Assembly: GCA_905215465.1 (NCBI GenBank)
Contig: CAJMPT010000002.1
Span: forward strand, 49,253 to 113,252
Length of the DNA: 64,000 nucleotides
Direction of reading: 5' to 3'
Source of the DNA: an uncultured bacterium
GTDB taxonomy: Bacteria > Actinomycetota > Coriobacteriia > Coriobacteriales > Atopobiaceae
Of the stretch, positions 17,378 to 27,400 are shown one piece after another. The first letter of the stretch is position 1. Every line of letters starts with the position of its first letter. The notes under the pieces were generated by a model. That model saw only the letters and a program-made list of their open reading frames with translations, was not told the DNA's origin and made no database searches. A program made the translations under genes and the position numbers.

Positions 17378-17419
17378 CTTAGAACCAAATTGAAGAAAAG
17401 GGATTGGTGCCGAAGTTAT

Positions 17420-17716
17420 CTACTCGGCGTGCTCGGCGAGCCAGGCCTCGAGCTTCTGCTTCATCTCGGCCTTGTCGACGATGTTGGTGATGCCGATGGC
17501 GGAGGGAACGCGCTCGTCGGCGTTGAGCTCATCGGTGAGGTCGGACATGGTGATGACCAGGTCGCCGGTGAAGCCGATGAGGGAGTCGAGGTTGCCGTGC
17601 TCGGTCTCGACGGGGAGGTTGTTCTCCTTGATGACCTGATCGATCTTGATCTTGAGCATCATGGAAGAGCCCATGCCGGCGCGGCAGCAAACGAGAGCGT
17701 GATAGGTCTTGGCCAT
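17420..17716 (-). CDS. PTS IIB component, ascorbate type
   Basis: A 98-residue cytoplasmic phosphocarrier. The motif VCCRAGMGSSMM at 9-20 holds the phosphorylated Cys in the P-loop-like C-x-x-G-x-G-S-S pattern of lactose/ascorbate-type IIB proteins. It takes phosphate from IIA and gives it to the sugar passing through IIC. Length and fold pattern are normal. It lies five bases after the IIA gene and 147 bases before IIC. Confidence 0.9.
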   Translation of the reverse strand: MAKTYHALVCCRAGMGSSMMLKIKIDQVIKENNLPVETEHGNLDSLIGFTGDLVITMSDLTDELNADERVPSAIGITNIVDKAEMKQKLEAWLAEHAE

Positions 17717-17721
17717 TTTCT

Positions 17722-18183
17722 TTACTTCCCTTCCTTAGCGTGGACGAGGTCCACGACATCCTTAGGCGTAGCGGCGCTCTCGAGCTGAGCGAAGAAGTCA
17801 GGGTCGCTCAGGAGCTCGACCAAGGACTGCAGGGCGCTCAGGTGGCTATCGGAATCCTTGGCGGAGAGCGGGAACAGGAACTTCACCGGATCATTGTCGG
17901 CAGAGCCAAACTCGACCGGCTCCTTCAGGGTCACGATGCCCACGGCAGACTCCAGGGCGCCGGACTCCGGACGGGCGTGCGGCAGCGCGACGTGCTCGGT
18001 GATGACGATGTAGGGACCGAGCTCGTTGACACCCTTGACGATGTCGTCAACGTAGGCCGGCGTGACCTTGCCGGCGTCGACCAGCAGCTGGGCGGACTTC
18101 CTGATGGCGTCCTCCCAGTCAGAGGCCTCCACGTTGAGCGCGACGAGGCTCTCGTCCAGAAGATCGCTCAACAATGCACTCAC
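17722..18183 (-). CDS. PTS IIA component, fructose/mannitol-ascorbate type
   Basis: A 153-residue cytoplasmic phosphocarrier of the PTS EIIA type 2 family. EHVALPHARPES at about 63-74 carries the phosphorylated His (PHAR). It accepts phosphate from HPr and passes it to IIB. The first gene of the minus-strand operon, it faces the DeoR gene across a 404-base regulatory region. The start at 18183 is the only ATG close to the domain. Confidence 0.9.
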   Translation of the reverse strand: MSALLSDLLDESLVALNVEASDWEDAIRKSAQLLVDAGKVTPAYVDDIVKGVNELGPYIVITEHVALPHARPESGALESAVGIVTLKEPVEFGSADNDPVKFLFPLSAKDSDSHLSALQSLVELLSDPDFFAQLESAATPKDVVDLVHAKEGK

Positions 18184-18587
18184 CTCGACTTTCCTAGTCG
18201 TTCTCGTCCTGCCCCTCCGCGCCTTTGCGGGCGGGCCTGGGGACAGGCCTTATTAACGTTCATTAATTTCGTGCTTTTGGGCCTTCTTGTCAACGATTTT
18301 TTCATATTTTGCGCTCTTTTTCTCCTCGCAAAATTGCTTCGCTAATATTTTTATGACGAGAGAAATCGATTCTACACCTGTGATATTCGAACGGTTATTC
18401 TCTAGATAACAGCAGGTAGATGCGTTGTTAATGAGTTTTATGCTCGTTTTATAAGAACGTTCGTTAATAAAAGACAGGTAGGACTTTGACACTTGTCGCG
18501 TATGTTTGATTTATCTAATATATATGGTTGTTTGAGCGTTCTACAGGACGCAACAATCATATAGATCGACCTCGGAGGACCGGTTAG
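18184..18587. promoter_or_regulatory. Divergent promoter region with AACGTTC operator-like sites
   Basis: This AT-rich gap separates the PTS operon from its divergent DeoR gene. Two near-identical 13-mers, AACGTTCATTAAT (18255-18267) and AACGTTCGTTAAT (18456-18468), lie at either side; a weaker relative, GAACGGTTATT, is at 18389-18399. Minus-strand TTGACA (18288-18293) is placed so that the first site covers the likely -10 of the PTS promoter. For the regulator, TTGTCG and TAATAT (18494-18521) are 16 bases apart, just past the second site. I infer DeoR binding with autoregulation. No gene is seen in the gap. Confidence 0.6.
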
Positions 18588-19394
18588 ATGAAGCGCAGCA
18601 AGGCTCTTGTGGCAAGCAGGAGAGACGAGATCACGGCGATTCTGGAGAGGCGCGGGCAAGTTAGCGTCGCCGAGCTGGCGAAGCACTTTGACGTCTCTGC
18701 CCTCACCATCCGCCGCGACCTTGACTATCTGGAGAGCCAGCAGGTGCTCACGAGGCAGTACGGCACGGCCACGCTGCTGAACCCCTTCGGCCGCCCGTCG
18801 GGCTCCCGTCAGATCCGCGCCAACAAGGCCATCGCGCGGGAGGCTGCCCGCCACGTGGAGGACGGTGACTGCATCTTCATCAACACCAGCTCCACGGCAC
18901 TGGGCCTGCTGGAGTTCATCACCGCTCAGGACGTCACCGTCATCACCAACAACGGCAAGGCGCTCATGCTGGAGGAGCGCCAGAACGTGTCCGTGCTTCT
19001 GACCGGCGGAGAGATCAGACCGCCGCGCGCCTCCATGACCGGAGAGATTGCCATGGAGACCATCAAGCGCGTGACCGCGGCAAAGAGCTTCCTGGGATGC
19101 ACGGGCCTCTCGGCAAACTTTGGCCTCACGAGCGCCACCTCACCGGAGCCCGCCATCAACAGCGTCATGCTGGAGCACTCAAAGCAGCACGTCATTGTGG
19201 CCGACTCGTCAAAGATCGGCCTGACCTCAAGCTTCCAGTTTGGCTCCATCGACGAGATCGACCTGCTCATCACCGACACGGGCATCTCAGACGACCAGGT
19301 GCAGCTCCTCAAGGCCTACGGCGTCAAGGAGATCGTGCGTGTGGAGCCGGTTCTCTCCCCCATTGATTACGATCCCATCACCGCCATGCGCTAG
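18588..19394 (+). CDS. DeoR-family transcriptional regulator
   Basis: A 268-residue regulator of the DeoR/GlpR family, usually a repressor of sugar catabolic operons that responds to a sugar phosphate. The N-terminal winged helix-turn-helix reads VSVAELAKHFDVSALTIRRD at 25-44, the family signature. The C-terminal DeoRC sensor domain includes VITNNGKAL near 124, LLTGGEIR near 140 and VADSSKIG near 204. The ATG at 18588 has GGAGGACC upstream. It is divergent from the PTS operon and is its most likely regulator. Confidence 0.9.
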   Translation: MKRSKALVASRRDEITAILERRGQVSVAELAKHFDVSALTIRRDLDYLESQQVLTRQYGTATLLNPFGRPSGSRQIRANKAIAREAARHVEDGDCIFINTSSTALGLLEFITAQDVTVITNNGKALMLEERQNVSVLLTGGEIRPPRASMTGEIAMETIKRVTAAKSFLGCTGLSANFGLTSATSPEPAINSVMLEHSKQHVIVADSSKIGLTSSFQFGSIDEIDLLITDTGISDDQVQLLKAYGVKEIVRVEPVLSPIDYDPITAMR

Positions 19395-19488
19395 CGGACT
19401 TCTCGCCGCTTGGCCCGCGGATTGCATGCGATTTTGGACGCCGCCGGCACCGTCACGGACCACAACCGCGTGCAAAGGGCGGCTGCGG

Positions 19489-20361
19489 CTAGCCCTCGAT
19501 GCTGCCGAAGCCCTCGCCAAAGGCCTCGTGGACCTCGGAGATGATGACGATGGCCTCAGGGTCCGCCTCTGAAACGATCTGCTTCAGGCGCGGGGTCTGG
19601 GAGCGTCCCAGCACACAGAAGAGCACGGGGCGGTCGTTGCCACTCCAGACGCCGCGGGCCTGCAGCTCGGTGCAACCGCGGTTGAGGTCGTACATGATGG
19701 CGTTGGCGATCTCCGCATGGCGCTCGGAGATGATGTAGGCGGCTCGCTCGGCACGGGGGCCGTCCACCACGGCGTCAATCACCTTGCCGCAGATGTACAT
19801 GGCAATGGCCGCGTACAGCGCGTTCTCAATGGAGAAGACCGGCGCGGAGAGCGCGATGATGGCGCCGTCCACGAGCATGACGGCCGTGCCGAGCGGCATA
19901 CCCAGGCGCTTTGCAATGAGCTGCGCCACAATATCCGTGCCGCCGGTGTTGCCGCCGGTCCTGAAGACCAGGCCCAGGCCGATGCCCGTGATGACGCCGC
20001 CCCAGAGGGAGCAGAGCAGCAGGTCACCGTTGCCTAGGACCGGGAGCACCGGCACCAGAGCGTCCGTGAACAGGCCGCACGCAATGATGCCGGCGATGGT
20101 GCGGACGATGTAGCCGCGGTTGCCCGACCGTATGACCAGCAGCAGCAAGAAAACGTTCATCACGATGGTCTGCATGCCGACGGGCAGGTAGAAGCCAGCG
20201 GCGCCGGCCAGGGCGTAGAACACCGTGGCCAGGCCCGTGACGCCGCCGGCAGCCAGGCCGTTGGGCACCTCGAAGCAGTCAACGCCCACGGCAAAGACCG
20301 CCGAGCCCAGGATGATGAGAAGCGCGTCCCTCACGTAGACGCGCCAGCGCGCGGGACTCAC
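19489..20361 (-). CDS. YitT family membrane protein (DUF161 and DUF2179)
   Basis: A 290-residue protein with five or six N-terminal helices (15-200) carrying YitT-family motifs such as PNGLAAGGVTGLATV and GGNTGGTDIVAQL, followed by a soluble DUF2179 domain at 215-285. The family is widespread and its role is unknown; transport has been suggested. The GTG start overlaps the prfB stop by four bases (GTGA), so translation is probably coupled. There is no functional link to RF2 that I know of. Confidence 0.85.
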   Translation of the reverse strand: MSPARWRVYVRDALLIILGSAVFAVGVDCFEVPNGLAAGGVTGLATVFYALAGAAGFYLPVGMQTIVMNVFLLLLVIRSGNRGYIVRTIAGIIACGLFTDALVPVLPVLGNGDLLLCSLWGGVITGIGLGLVFRTGGNTGGTDIVAQLIAKRLGMPLGTAVMLVDGAIIALSAPVFSIENALYAAIAMYICGKVIDAVVDGPRAERAAYIISERHAEIANAIMYDLNRGCTELQARGVWSGNDRPVLFCVLGRSQTPRLKQIVSEADPEAIVIISEVHEAFGEGFGSIEG

Positions 20362-21473
20362 TGCTGCCCCCCGCCACCCGTTGACCAGCGGTGGTAGCCG
20401 ACGATGAACTTGTCCAGGTCTCCGTCGGAGAGGACGGAGTCCACGTTGCCCGTCTCCACGCCCGTGCGCAGGTCCTTGACCATCTGGTACGGATAGAGCA
20501 CGTAGCTGCGGATCTGGTTGCCAAAGCCGATGTCGGTCTTGGGGCCGCGCAGCTCGTCGATCTCCTCAGCGCGACGGGCGAGCTCCATCTCGTACAGGCG
20601 GCTCTTGAGGACGCCCATGGCAAAGGCCTTGTTCTGGATCTGACTGCGCTCGTTCTGGCAGGTGACCACGATGCCCGTAGGCAGGTGGGTGATGCGGACG
20701 GCGGAGTCGGTGGTGTTGACGCCCTGGCCGCCGTGGCCGTGGGCGTGGAAGACGTCTATGCGCAGGTCGTTGGGGTCAATCTCGACCTCGACGTCATCCG
20801 GCAGGACGGGCAGGACCTCCACGCCGGCAAACGTGGTCTGGCGTCGCTTCTTGGCGTCCGTGGGAGAGATGCGCACCAGGCGGTGCACGCCCTGCTCGGC
20901 GCGAAGCATGCCGTAGGCGTTCTTGCCGCTCACCGTGAACATGGCGCGGTCGAGGCCGATGACCTCGCCGGGCTCGGCGTCGTTGACCGTGACGGACCAG
21001 CCGCGGCGATCGCAGTAGCGCTGGTACATGCGGAAGAGCATCTCGCACCAGTCTTGCGCCTCAAGGCCGCCCTGGCCAGGCGTCACCGTCACGATGGCGT
21101 CGCCGTGGTCCAGCTCGTCGGTGAACCAGCTTGAGAGCTCGAGCTCCGAGAGGTCCTTCTCCAGGGAGTCCGCCAGCTCGGCAGACTCGGCGAGAAGATC
21201 CTCGTCCTCGGTCTCAAGGCCCAGCTCGTAGGCCGCGAGGGCGTCATCCAGCTTGGCATGGGCAGCCTCGATGCCTGCGACGTCGTCCTTTGCCGCGACA
21301 AGGCGCGCCATGACTTCGCGGGCATGGGCCGCGTCATCCCAGAACCCCGGGGCCGCGCTCGCGGCCTCGAGGTTGGCCACGTCTCCGCGGCGCTCGTCTA
21401 TGTGCAGGTACCCCTCGACCTCGGTGAGCCTTGCGGCCAGGGCGTCGAGGGTCTCCTTGGTCACGTCAGCCAT
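20358..21473 (-). CDS. prfB: Peptide chain release factor 2
   Basis: RF2 ends translation at UGA and UAA. The 371-residue frame is continuous, so the programmed +1 frameshift found near codon 25 in many bacteria is absent. The catalytic GGQ is at 248-250. The late segment QIRSYVLYPYQMVKDLRTGVE is diagnostic of RF2. Two points differ from textbook RF2. The stop-codon recognition tripeptide is SPT at 203-205 instead of SPF, and the residue after GGQ is Gly (GGQGVN). The start is one base from the secA stop, and YitT overlaps downstream, which suggests a secA-prfB-yitT transcript. Confidence 0.93.
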   Translation of the reverse strand: MADVTKETLDALAARLTEVEGYLHIDERRGDVANLEAASAAPGFWDDAAHAREVMARLVAAKDDVAGIEAAHAKLDDALAAYELGLETEDEDLLAESAELADSLEKDLSELELSSWFTDELDHGDAIVTVTPGQGGLEAQDWCEMLFRMYQRYCDRRGWSVTVNDAEPGEVIGLDRAMFTVSGKNAYGMLRAEQGVHRLVRISPTDAKKRRQTTFAGVEVLPVLPDDVEVEIDPNDLRIDVFHAHGHGGQGVNTTDSAVRITHLPTGIVVTCQNERSQIQNKAFAMGVLKSRLYEMELARRAEEIDELRGPKTDIGFGNQIRSYVLYPYQMVKDLRTGVETGNVDSVLSDGDLDKFIVGYHRWSTGGGGQQ

Positions 21474-24239
21474 CTATCGGGTCCTGCCGTGACAGTTCTT
21501 GAACTTCTTGCCGCTGCCGCAGGGGCAGGGCTCGTTGCGGCCCACGTTGGCGTAGGGGTCCGGGTCCTCGGACTTACGATAGGTCCTGGGCTTGTCCGCG
21601 CCGGGGTTCTTGCCCTGGGGCGCCGATGGCATGCCGGGGGCCTTGGGGGCAGCAGACATGCGGCGGGGTCCCTGGTCGCCGTCGACCTCGGAGGGGCCGG
21701 AGTACTGGGCGCCGCGGAGCTCCGCGGGCTCGGCGTCGGGTGCGGTGGGAGCCGGCGCGGGACGGTCCACCACCTCGATGCGCAGGATGGTGCGCAGGAA
21801 GTCCTCGTACATGGTGTTGACCAGCTCGGAGAAGGCAGCGTACGCCTCGCTCTTGTACTCAACCAGCGGGTCCCTCTGGCCAAAGCCGCGCAGGCCGATG
21901 CCGGTCTTGAGGTAGTCCATCTCCTGCAGGTAGGACATCCAGCGCGTATCGATGACGCGCAGCATGACCTGGGAGGACAGCATGTGCATGGGCTTCTCGC
22001 CGATGCGCTCGGACTTGGCGGCAAAGCAGGCGTCGACGAACTTGTCGACGGTCTCCATGACCTCGCCCTGGTCGGCCTCGTCGGAGACCTGCGGCACCTC
22101 CTTGGAGCCGGTGAGCTCGGTGAGCCACTTGGCAAGGCCGCGGGCGTCCCACTCCTCTGTGGACGCGTTCTCGGGGCAGAACTCCTCCACCTTGCGCTGG
22201 ACGGTGTCGTAGGTGACCTCGTCGATGTGAGCCATGAGGTCCTTGCCGTCCAGTATCTTGTTGCGCTCCTCGTAGATGACCTGGCGCTGCGTGTTCATGA
22301 CGTTGTCGTAGTCAAGGACGTTCTTGCGCATGGCGAAGTTGACTTCCTCGACCTTGCGCTGGGCGCTCTCGACGGCCTTGGTGACCATCTTGGCCTGGAT
22401 GGGCTGGTCATCCGGCATGCCGGTCTTGACCATCATGTCAGAGATCTTGTCCATGCGGTCTCCGCCAAACAGGCGCATGAGGTCGTCCTCCAGCGAGAGG
22501 TAGAACTGGGTCTCGCCAGGGTCTCCCTGACGGCCGGAGCGGCCGCGGAGCTGGTTGTCAATGCGGCGGCTCTCGTGGCGCTCGGTGCCGATGACGCACA
22601 GGCCGCCCGCGGCGACAACGTGCTCGCGCTCGGTGGAGCAGATGCCCTTTGCCTCGGCCAGGGCATCGGCACGCTGCTCGGGGATTGCCTCGGCGGGGTC
22701 GACGTCGTGCTGGCGCAGAATGTCCTCGGCGATGAGGTCGGGGTTGCCGCCCAGCAGGATGTCCGTACCACGGCCGGCCATGTTGGTGGCGATGGTGACG
22801 GCACCCTCGCGGCCGGCCTGGGCCACAATCTGTGCCTCTCGCTCGTGGAACTTGGCGTTGAGCACGTTGTGCTTGATGCCGCGCTTGTCCAGGATGCGGG
22901 AGAGGCGCTCGGAGTTCTCGATGGAGACGGTGCCCACCAGGCAGGGCTGGCCGTTGGCGTGACGGGCGGCCACGTCCTCGGCCACGGCGTTGAACTTGGC
23001 CTCGATGGAGCGGTAGACCAGGTCGTCGTGGTCAACGCGGATGACGGGCTTGTTGGGCGGAATGACCTGGACGGGGATGTGGTAGACCTCGCGGAACTCG
23101 GAGTCCTCGGTCATGGCGGTACCCGTCATGCCGGAGAGCTTGTCGTACATGAGGAAGTAGTTCTGCAGGGTGATGGTGGCCAGCGTCTGGTTCTCTTCGC
23201 GGACGATGACGCCTTCCTTGGCCTCGATGGCCTGGTGCAGGCCCTCGGAGTAGCGCCTGCCCTCCATGATGCGGCCGGTGAACTCGTCGACGATCTTGAC
23301 CTCGCCGTCGGTGACCACGTACTGCTGGTCCCTGTGGAACATGTACTGGGCCTTGAGCGCCTGCTGCAGGTGGTTGACCAGCTGGCCGGAGGCGTCGGCG
23401 TAGATGTCATCGATGCCCAGGGCACGCTCGATCTTCTTCAGGCCGTCGTCGGTGGCGGCGATGGTGTGCTTGGCCTCGTCCATCTCAAAGTCCACGTCGG
23501 GCGTGAGGCCGCGGACGGCGCGGGCAAAGTCCTTGTAGGTGCTGGCGGACTTGGTGCCGGCGCCGGAGATGATGAGCGGCGTGCGGGCCTCGTCGATGAG
23601 GATGGAGTCGGCCTCGTCCACGATGGCGTAGTGGTGGCCGCGCTGGACGCGCATGTCGGACCTGGTGACCATGTTGTCGCGCAGGTAGTCAAAGCCAAAC
23701 TCGGAGTTGGTGCCGTAGGTGACGTCGGCCTCGTAGGCGGGCTTCTTCAGGCTGAGCTTCATGCCGTTCTGCAGCAGGCCCACCTTCATGCCCATGAAGC
23801 GGTAGATGCGGCCCATCCACTCGCTGTCTCGCTTGGCCAGGTAGTCGTTGACCGTGACGATGTGGACGCCCTCGCCAGGGATGGCGTTGAGGTAGCCGGC
23901 CAGCGTGGAGACGAGCGTCTTGCCCTCGCCGGTCTTCATCTCGGCGATGGTGCCGCGGTGCAGGGCAATGGCGCCGATGACCTGCACGTCAAAGTGGCGC
24001 ATGCCCACGGTGCGCAGGGAGGCCTCCCTCACGGCGGCAAAGGCCTCGGGGAGAAGGTCGTCCAGGGTCTCCCCGTTCTGGTAGCGCTCGCGGAAGATGG
24101 CGGTCTGTGCGGAGAGCTCCTCGTCGCTCATGGCGTGGAAGCGCGGCTCCAGCTCGTTTACCTCATCGGTGATGCGCCTGTACTCCTTGAGCTCCTTGTC
24201 GGAGCCAAAGGAGAGGATCTTGGAGAGAAAGTTCGCCAT
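21474..24239 (-). CDS. secA: Preprotein translocase ATPase SecA
   Basis: SecA drives secretory proteins through SecYEG. The protein has 921 residues. Walker A is MKTGEGKT at 101-108. VDEADSILIDEARTPLIISG follows near 206. GRAGRQGDPG-type motif VI appears here as GRSGRQGDPGETQFYLSLED. The C-terminal linker ends in a SecC zinc site, NEPCPCGSGKKFKNCHG. The ATG at 24239 has GAGGGA upstream and begins the conserved MANFLSKIL N terminus; ten more in-frame codons upstream are not needed. Only one secA is seen in the window. Confidence 0.96.
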   Translation of the reverse strand: MANFLSKILSFGSDKELKEYRRITDEVNELEPRFHAMSDEELSAQTAIFRERYQNGETLDDLLPEAFAAVREASLRTVGMRHFDVQVIGAIALHRGTIAEMKTGEGKTLVSTLAGYLNAIPGEGVHIVTVNDYLAKRDSEWMGRIYRFMGMKVGLLQNGMKLSLKKPAYEADVTYGTNSEFGFDYLRDNMVTRSDMRVQRGHHYAIVDEADSILIDEARTPLIISGAGTKSASTYKDFARAVRGLTPDVDFEMDEAKHTIAATDDGLKKIERALGIDDIYADASGQLVNHLQQALKAQYMFHRDQQYVVTDGEVKIVDEFTGRIMEGRRYSEGLHQAIEAKEGVIVREENQTLATITLQNYFLMYDKLSGMTGTAMTEDSEFREVYHIPVQVIPPNKPVIRVDHDDLVYRSIEAKFNAVAEDVAARHANGQPCLVGTVSIENSERLSRILDKRGIKHNVLNAKFHEREAQIVAQAGREGAVTIATNMAGRGTDILLGGNPDLIAEDILRQHDVDPAEAIPEQRADALAEAKGICSTEREHVVAAGGLCVIGTERHESRRIDNQLRGRSGRQGDPGETQFYLSLEDDLMRLFGGDRMDKISDMMVKTGMPDDQPIQAKMVTKAVESAQRKVEEVNFAMRKNVLDYDNVMNTQRQVIYEERNKILDGKDLMAHIDEVTYDTVQRKVEEFCPENASTEEWDARGLAKWLTELTGSKEVPQVSDEADQGEVMETVDKFVDACFAAKSERIGEKPMHMLSSQVMLRVIDTRWMSYLQEMDYLKTGIGLRGFGQRDPLVEYKSEAYAAFSELVNTMYEDFLRTILRIEVVDRPAPAPTAPDAEPAELRGAQYSGPSEVDGDQGPRRMSAAPKAPGMPSAPQGKNPGADKPRTYRKSEDPDPYANVGRNEPCPCGSGKKFKNCHGRTR

Positions 24240-24345
24240 TTGATTCCCTCTGGAATTCGAGGCGGCCAACCGGCCACCGGTTGCAATCAGCTCTTAACTT
24301 TAACCGCCCTTCGGCAAACTGTCCCCAGCTATGGGAGCTGTCACT

Positions 24346-24369
24346 AAAAGCGCACCCGTTGGATGCGCC
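24346..24369 (-). terminator. Intrinsic terminator after the SARP-like gene
   Basis: On the minus strand GCGCATCC and GGGTGCGC pair around AAC, followed by TTTTAG, 43 bases past the stop at 24412. Confidence 0.7.
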
Positions 24370-24411
24370 CTAGACCGGCAGTGCCTCGGCCGATGACGCC
24401 GCGCCCCCTCG

Positions 24412-27400
24412 CTACCCCTGCATGAGGAGGCGATTGTCATCCTCCCCGCCCAGAAGCTCCGACGGCAGCTCCTCGACCTCTTGCTCCCCCTCGACCAGCA
24501 GCCTACGGTGCTCGTAGCGCTCCTGCGCCGAGAAGCCCATGGTCCTGCTGGCAAGGTCGCGCAGCTCGCGCGAGGGCGGGAGCTTGCGGAGGCGGACCAC
24601 GCGCCGCGCGTACTTCTCGTACTCGACAGCCGCCTCCGAACCGCGGCCAGACGCCTTCAGCGCGCGCATGTAGGCCATGAAGGCGTCCTCGCGCATGTCG
24701 TCCGCGCCCACCGCCTCTCGGCCAAAGGAGACCGCAAGGCCGTCCCGGCCCGTCTGGAGGGCTGTGTCTGCACCCGCGACCAGCGCGCCGACGTAGAGCG
24801 AGCGGAGCTCGGCCCGCCTCGTGGAGATGAGTCCGGAGGCGTCCACGGTGGGGCGGCAGAGGTCTCCGCCGTAGAGCTCCTCGGCCCTTCTCGCCGCACG
24901 GATGGTGGTCGCGGGGTCACGGCGCTCCAGGGCCAGCTTTGCCCAGGCCTCGAACTCGTTGACGTCGCAGCTCACCAGCGACCGGTCGAGCGCCAGGGAC
25001 TTCTGGGCCTTGCTGACCGAGAAGACGTCCAGGGCCGGATCAATCTCCTTCACGGCGCCCCGTATAGCCGTGGTTGCCTGGTAGAGCCTGGAAGATCCCT
25101 TTTCCATGGTGTCCTCGGGCCACACCTGGGCTATGACCTCGTAGCGGCGGGCGCTCATCTTGTCCTTGAGCAGCAGGTACTCGAGGACGGTCCGCGCGTC
25201 CCTGCGATCAAGCCGCCCGTCTGCCATGAGCTTGCCGTCCACCTTCATGGAGAAGGTGCCGAGCAGACACACCTCAACGCGGCGATGCTCGGCGCCCTCC
25301 GTGGGGAGCGGCCCGCTCGGGACGGGAGGGGTCTCCGCCGAGGCGGCGCACTCGAGTTCCGCGCTCTCCCAGCGCTCCTCGAGCTCGGCCGCCCGCGCAC
25401 GCCACTCACGGGGCATCTGCTCTCTGAGCAGGGACGATACGTCTCCCAGGTCACGGCTCAGAAGCACGATGGCCCACATCACTCCCGAGGGTGGCGAGGG
25501 CGAGACTATGGCCACGCCGTTGGCGGAGAGCGCCGCCGAGACCACGTCTGCCAGGGCGCCCACGTCCTCGCAGGTCCACGGGTCGCCGCCAAAGTCAAAG
25601 CCAAAGCCCGTCCTTGCCGCCGCCAGCGCGCAGACAACGCGCGAGAGGTCGTGAGCGTATCCCCTCCCCGTCTGCGAGCCGACCCTTGCCAGTAGTCGAC
25701 CCCTCAGGGACGCCTGGGCGTCATTGCCGACCTTGAGGTCGCGCAGGACCGCAATTCCGAGCGCCAGCGCGCGGCCAAGCGAGTTCTCGCACTTCTCGCA
25801 GGCCAGGACGGCAGCCGCGACCTCTTCCGCGCTCACCCGGGCACCGGCCACCATCCTGGCGGCGCAGCGAAGGGCACCCACCGAGCTAGAGATGCCCCTG
25901 CACCCCAGCGAGGTAGCCAGGGCCTCCGCCTCGCCCACGGAGGAGTACGCGGTCTCCACCTCGCCCAGCGCAAGGCTGCAAAAGGCCCGGTCTTGGGCAA
26001 GGAGCAGGGAGGCCACCCCACCGACGTCGGCATCGGGAGAAGAGCCCATGAGCGCGAGCACGTCGGAGAAGCGGCCCTTGCCAATGAGCGCGAGGGCCCT
26101 GAGGTGCAGCACCAGACCGCGCCCGACGGGGCCCAGGTCATCAGTGACGCCATCAAGGTGCCGAATGCGAGACTGTGATCCCCGGGCCTCCATAAAGAGG
26201 CGGAGCGTTGCGTCGTCCAGCCGATGGGTGCGGCCCGCAGGCACGTGTGGCCGCTGCGCCGGCCGCGAGGAGGGCCTGGTCAGCGCCAGCAGCACCTGCT
26301 TGACCAGCTTCACGTGCTCCGGATCTGTGCACGCGCATGCGTCCTCGTCCGCAAGGGCGTCCCTCACAAGGCGCCAGGCCCCTGCGTTGAGAAACCCGGA
26401 GGAGTAGCTGAGCACGAGGTCATGCACCACCGCCGGTTCAGCGACCTCCGCCACCAGCATTGCCCTCCGGAAGTCCCCGCGCTGGGCCAGAAGGCGCATC
26501 GCCCTTGACGCGGCCAGCTCGCCTGCGCGGCCCACGTCGCGCACCGTACCCAGACAGGCGGAGAGAAGCTCCAAGTCATCTGAGCCAAGGGCGTCGTACG
26601 TCGAGAGGTCGGCGGAGACGCCGAGCAGCGGAGTCAGGCGCATGAGGTCGTACGCGTAGTCCTCGGCAAACAGGCCAAGCGCCGATGCGGCACCCTCGAG
26701 GCTCCCCTTCCCGACCAGGAGCATGAAGGCCCTGATGGACTGCTCGTCCGGGGCGAGCGTTCCCCGAAGCATCTTGCTGACGGCCGTGGCACAGCGTTTG
26801 TAGTAGGCAGGCGGCAGGGGCCCGATCCCCTCCTTCCAGCCGCAGGCGGCCAGGCATTCACCGAGGGGCTGGATGCCGCGCGTCACTCGTGCAAGGGTGC
26901 GGCCGCCGGCCATGGCCTCCAAAGACGTCTTCAGGTCCATGGCAAGGTCCGCCGTGGTGAGCGTCACCGCCTCGTCGAGCTGCTCGAGCAGCTGCTCAGC
27001 CTCCGGCAGGACGCTTATGACGACAAGGGCGCAGGTCTGCGCGACCTTCCGGATGGCGCGCACCTGGCGCTGGACGTGGGCCTCGTCGGAGGGCGGGAGC
27101 GACTCGAGAAAGACGGCCATCCTGGGCGCGGCAGCCTCGGCCGCAAGGCCGTTGGAGAAACGTACCAGGGTGCGCGTCGCCCGCTCCGGATCTTGCGTGC
27201 CAAAATTTCGAAACCGAACGAGGAGCTTCTCGCGACCAAATCCCGCCTTGAGTTCCTCGATGAACTTGGCGCCGCCAAGGCCAGGTTCCGCGCAGAGGCC
27301 CACCATCTGGTGGCCCGACGACGTGGAGGCGTTTGCTACGATGCGCCGTGCCAGAGTGTACTCGTAGCGCAGCGCACCCTCCGCGCCGCGGCCACCCTTC

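Noticed and set aside
18253..18492. Minus-strand open frame of 79 codons in the DeoR/PTS gap
   Set aside because: AT-rich promoter DNA with operator-like sites, no ribosome-binding site and no domain; open by composition.
21258..24347. Plus-strand open frame of 1029 codons opposite secA and prfB
   Set aside because: Mirror frame of GC-rich coding DNA; Gly/Val/Leu/His-rich with no domain, while secA on the other strand is complete.
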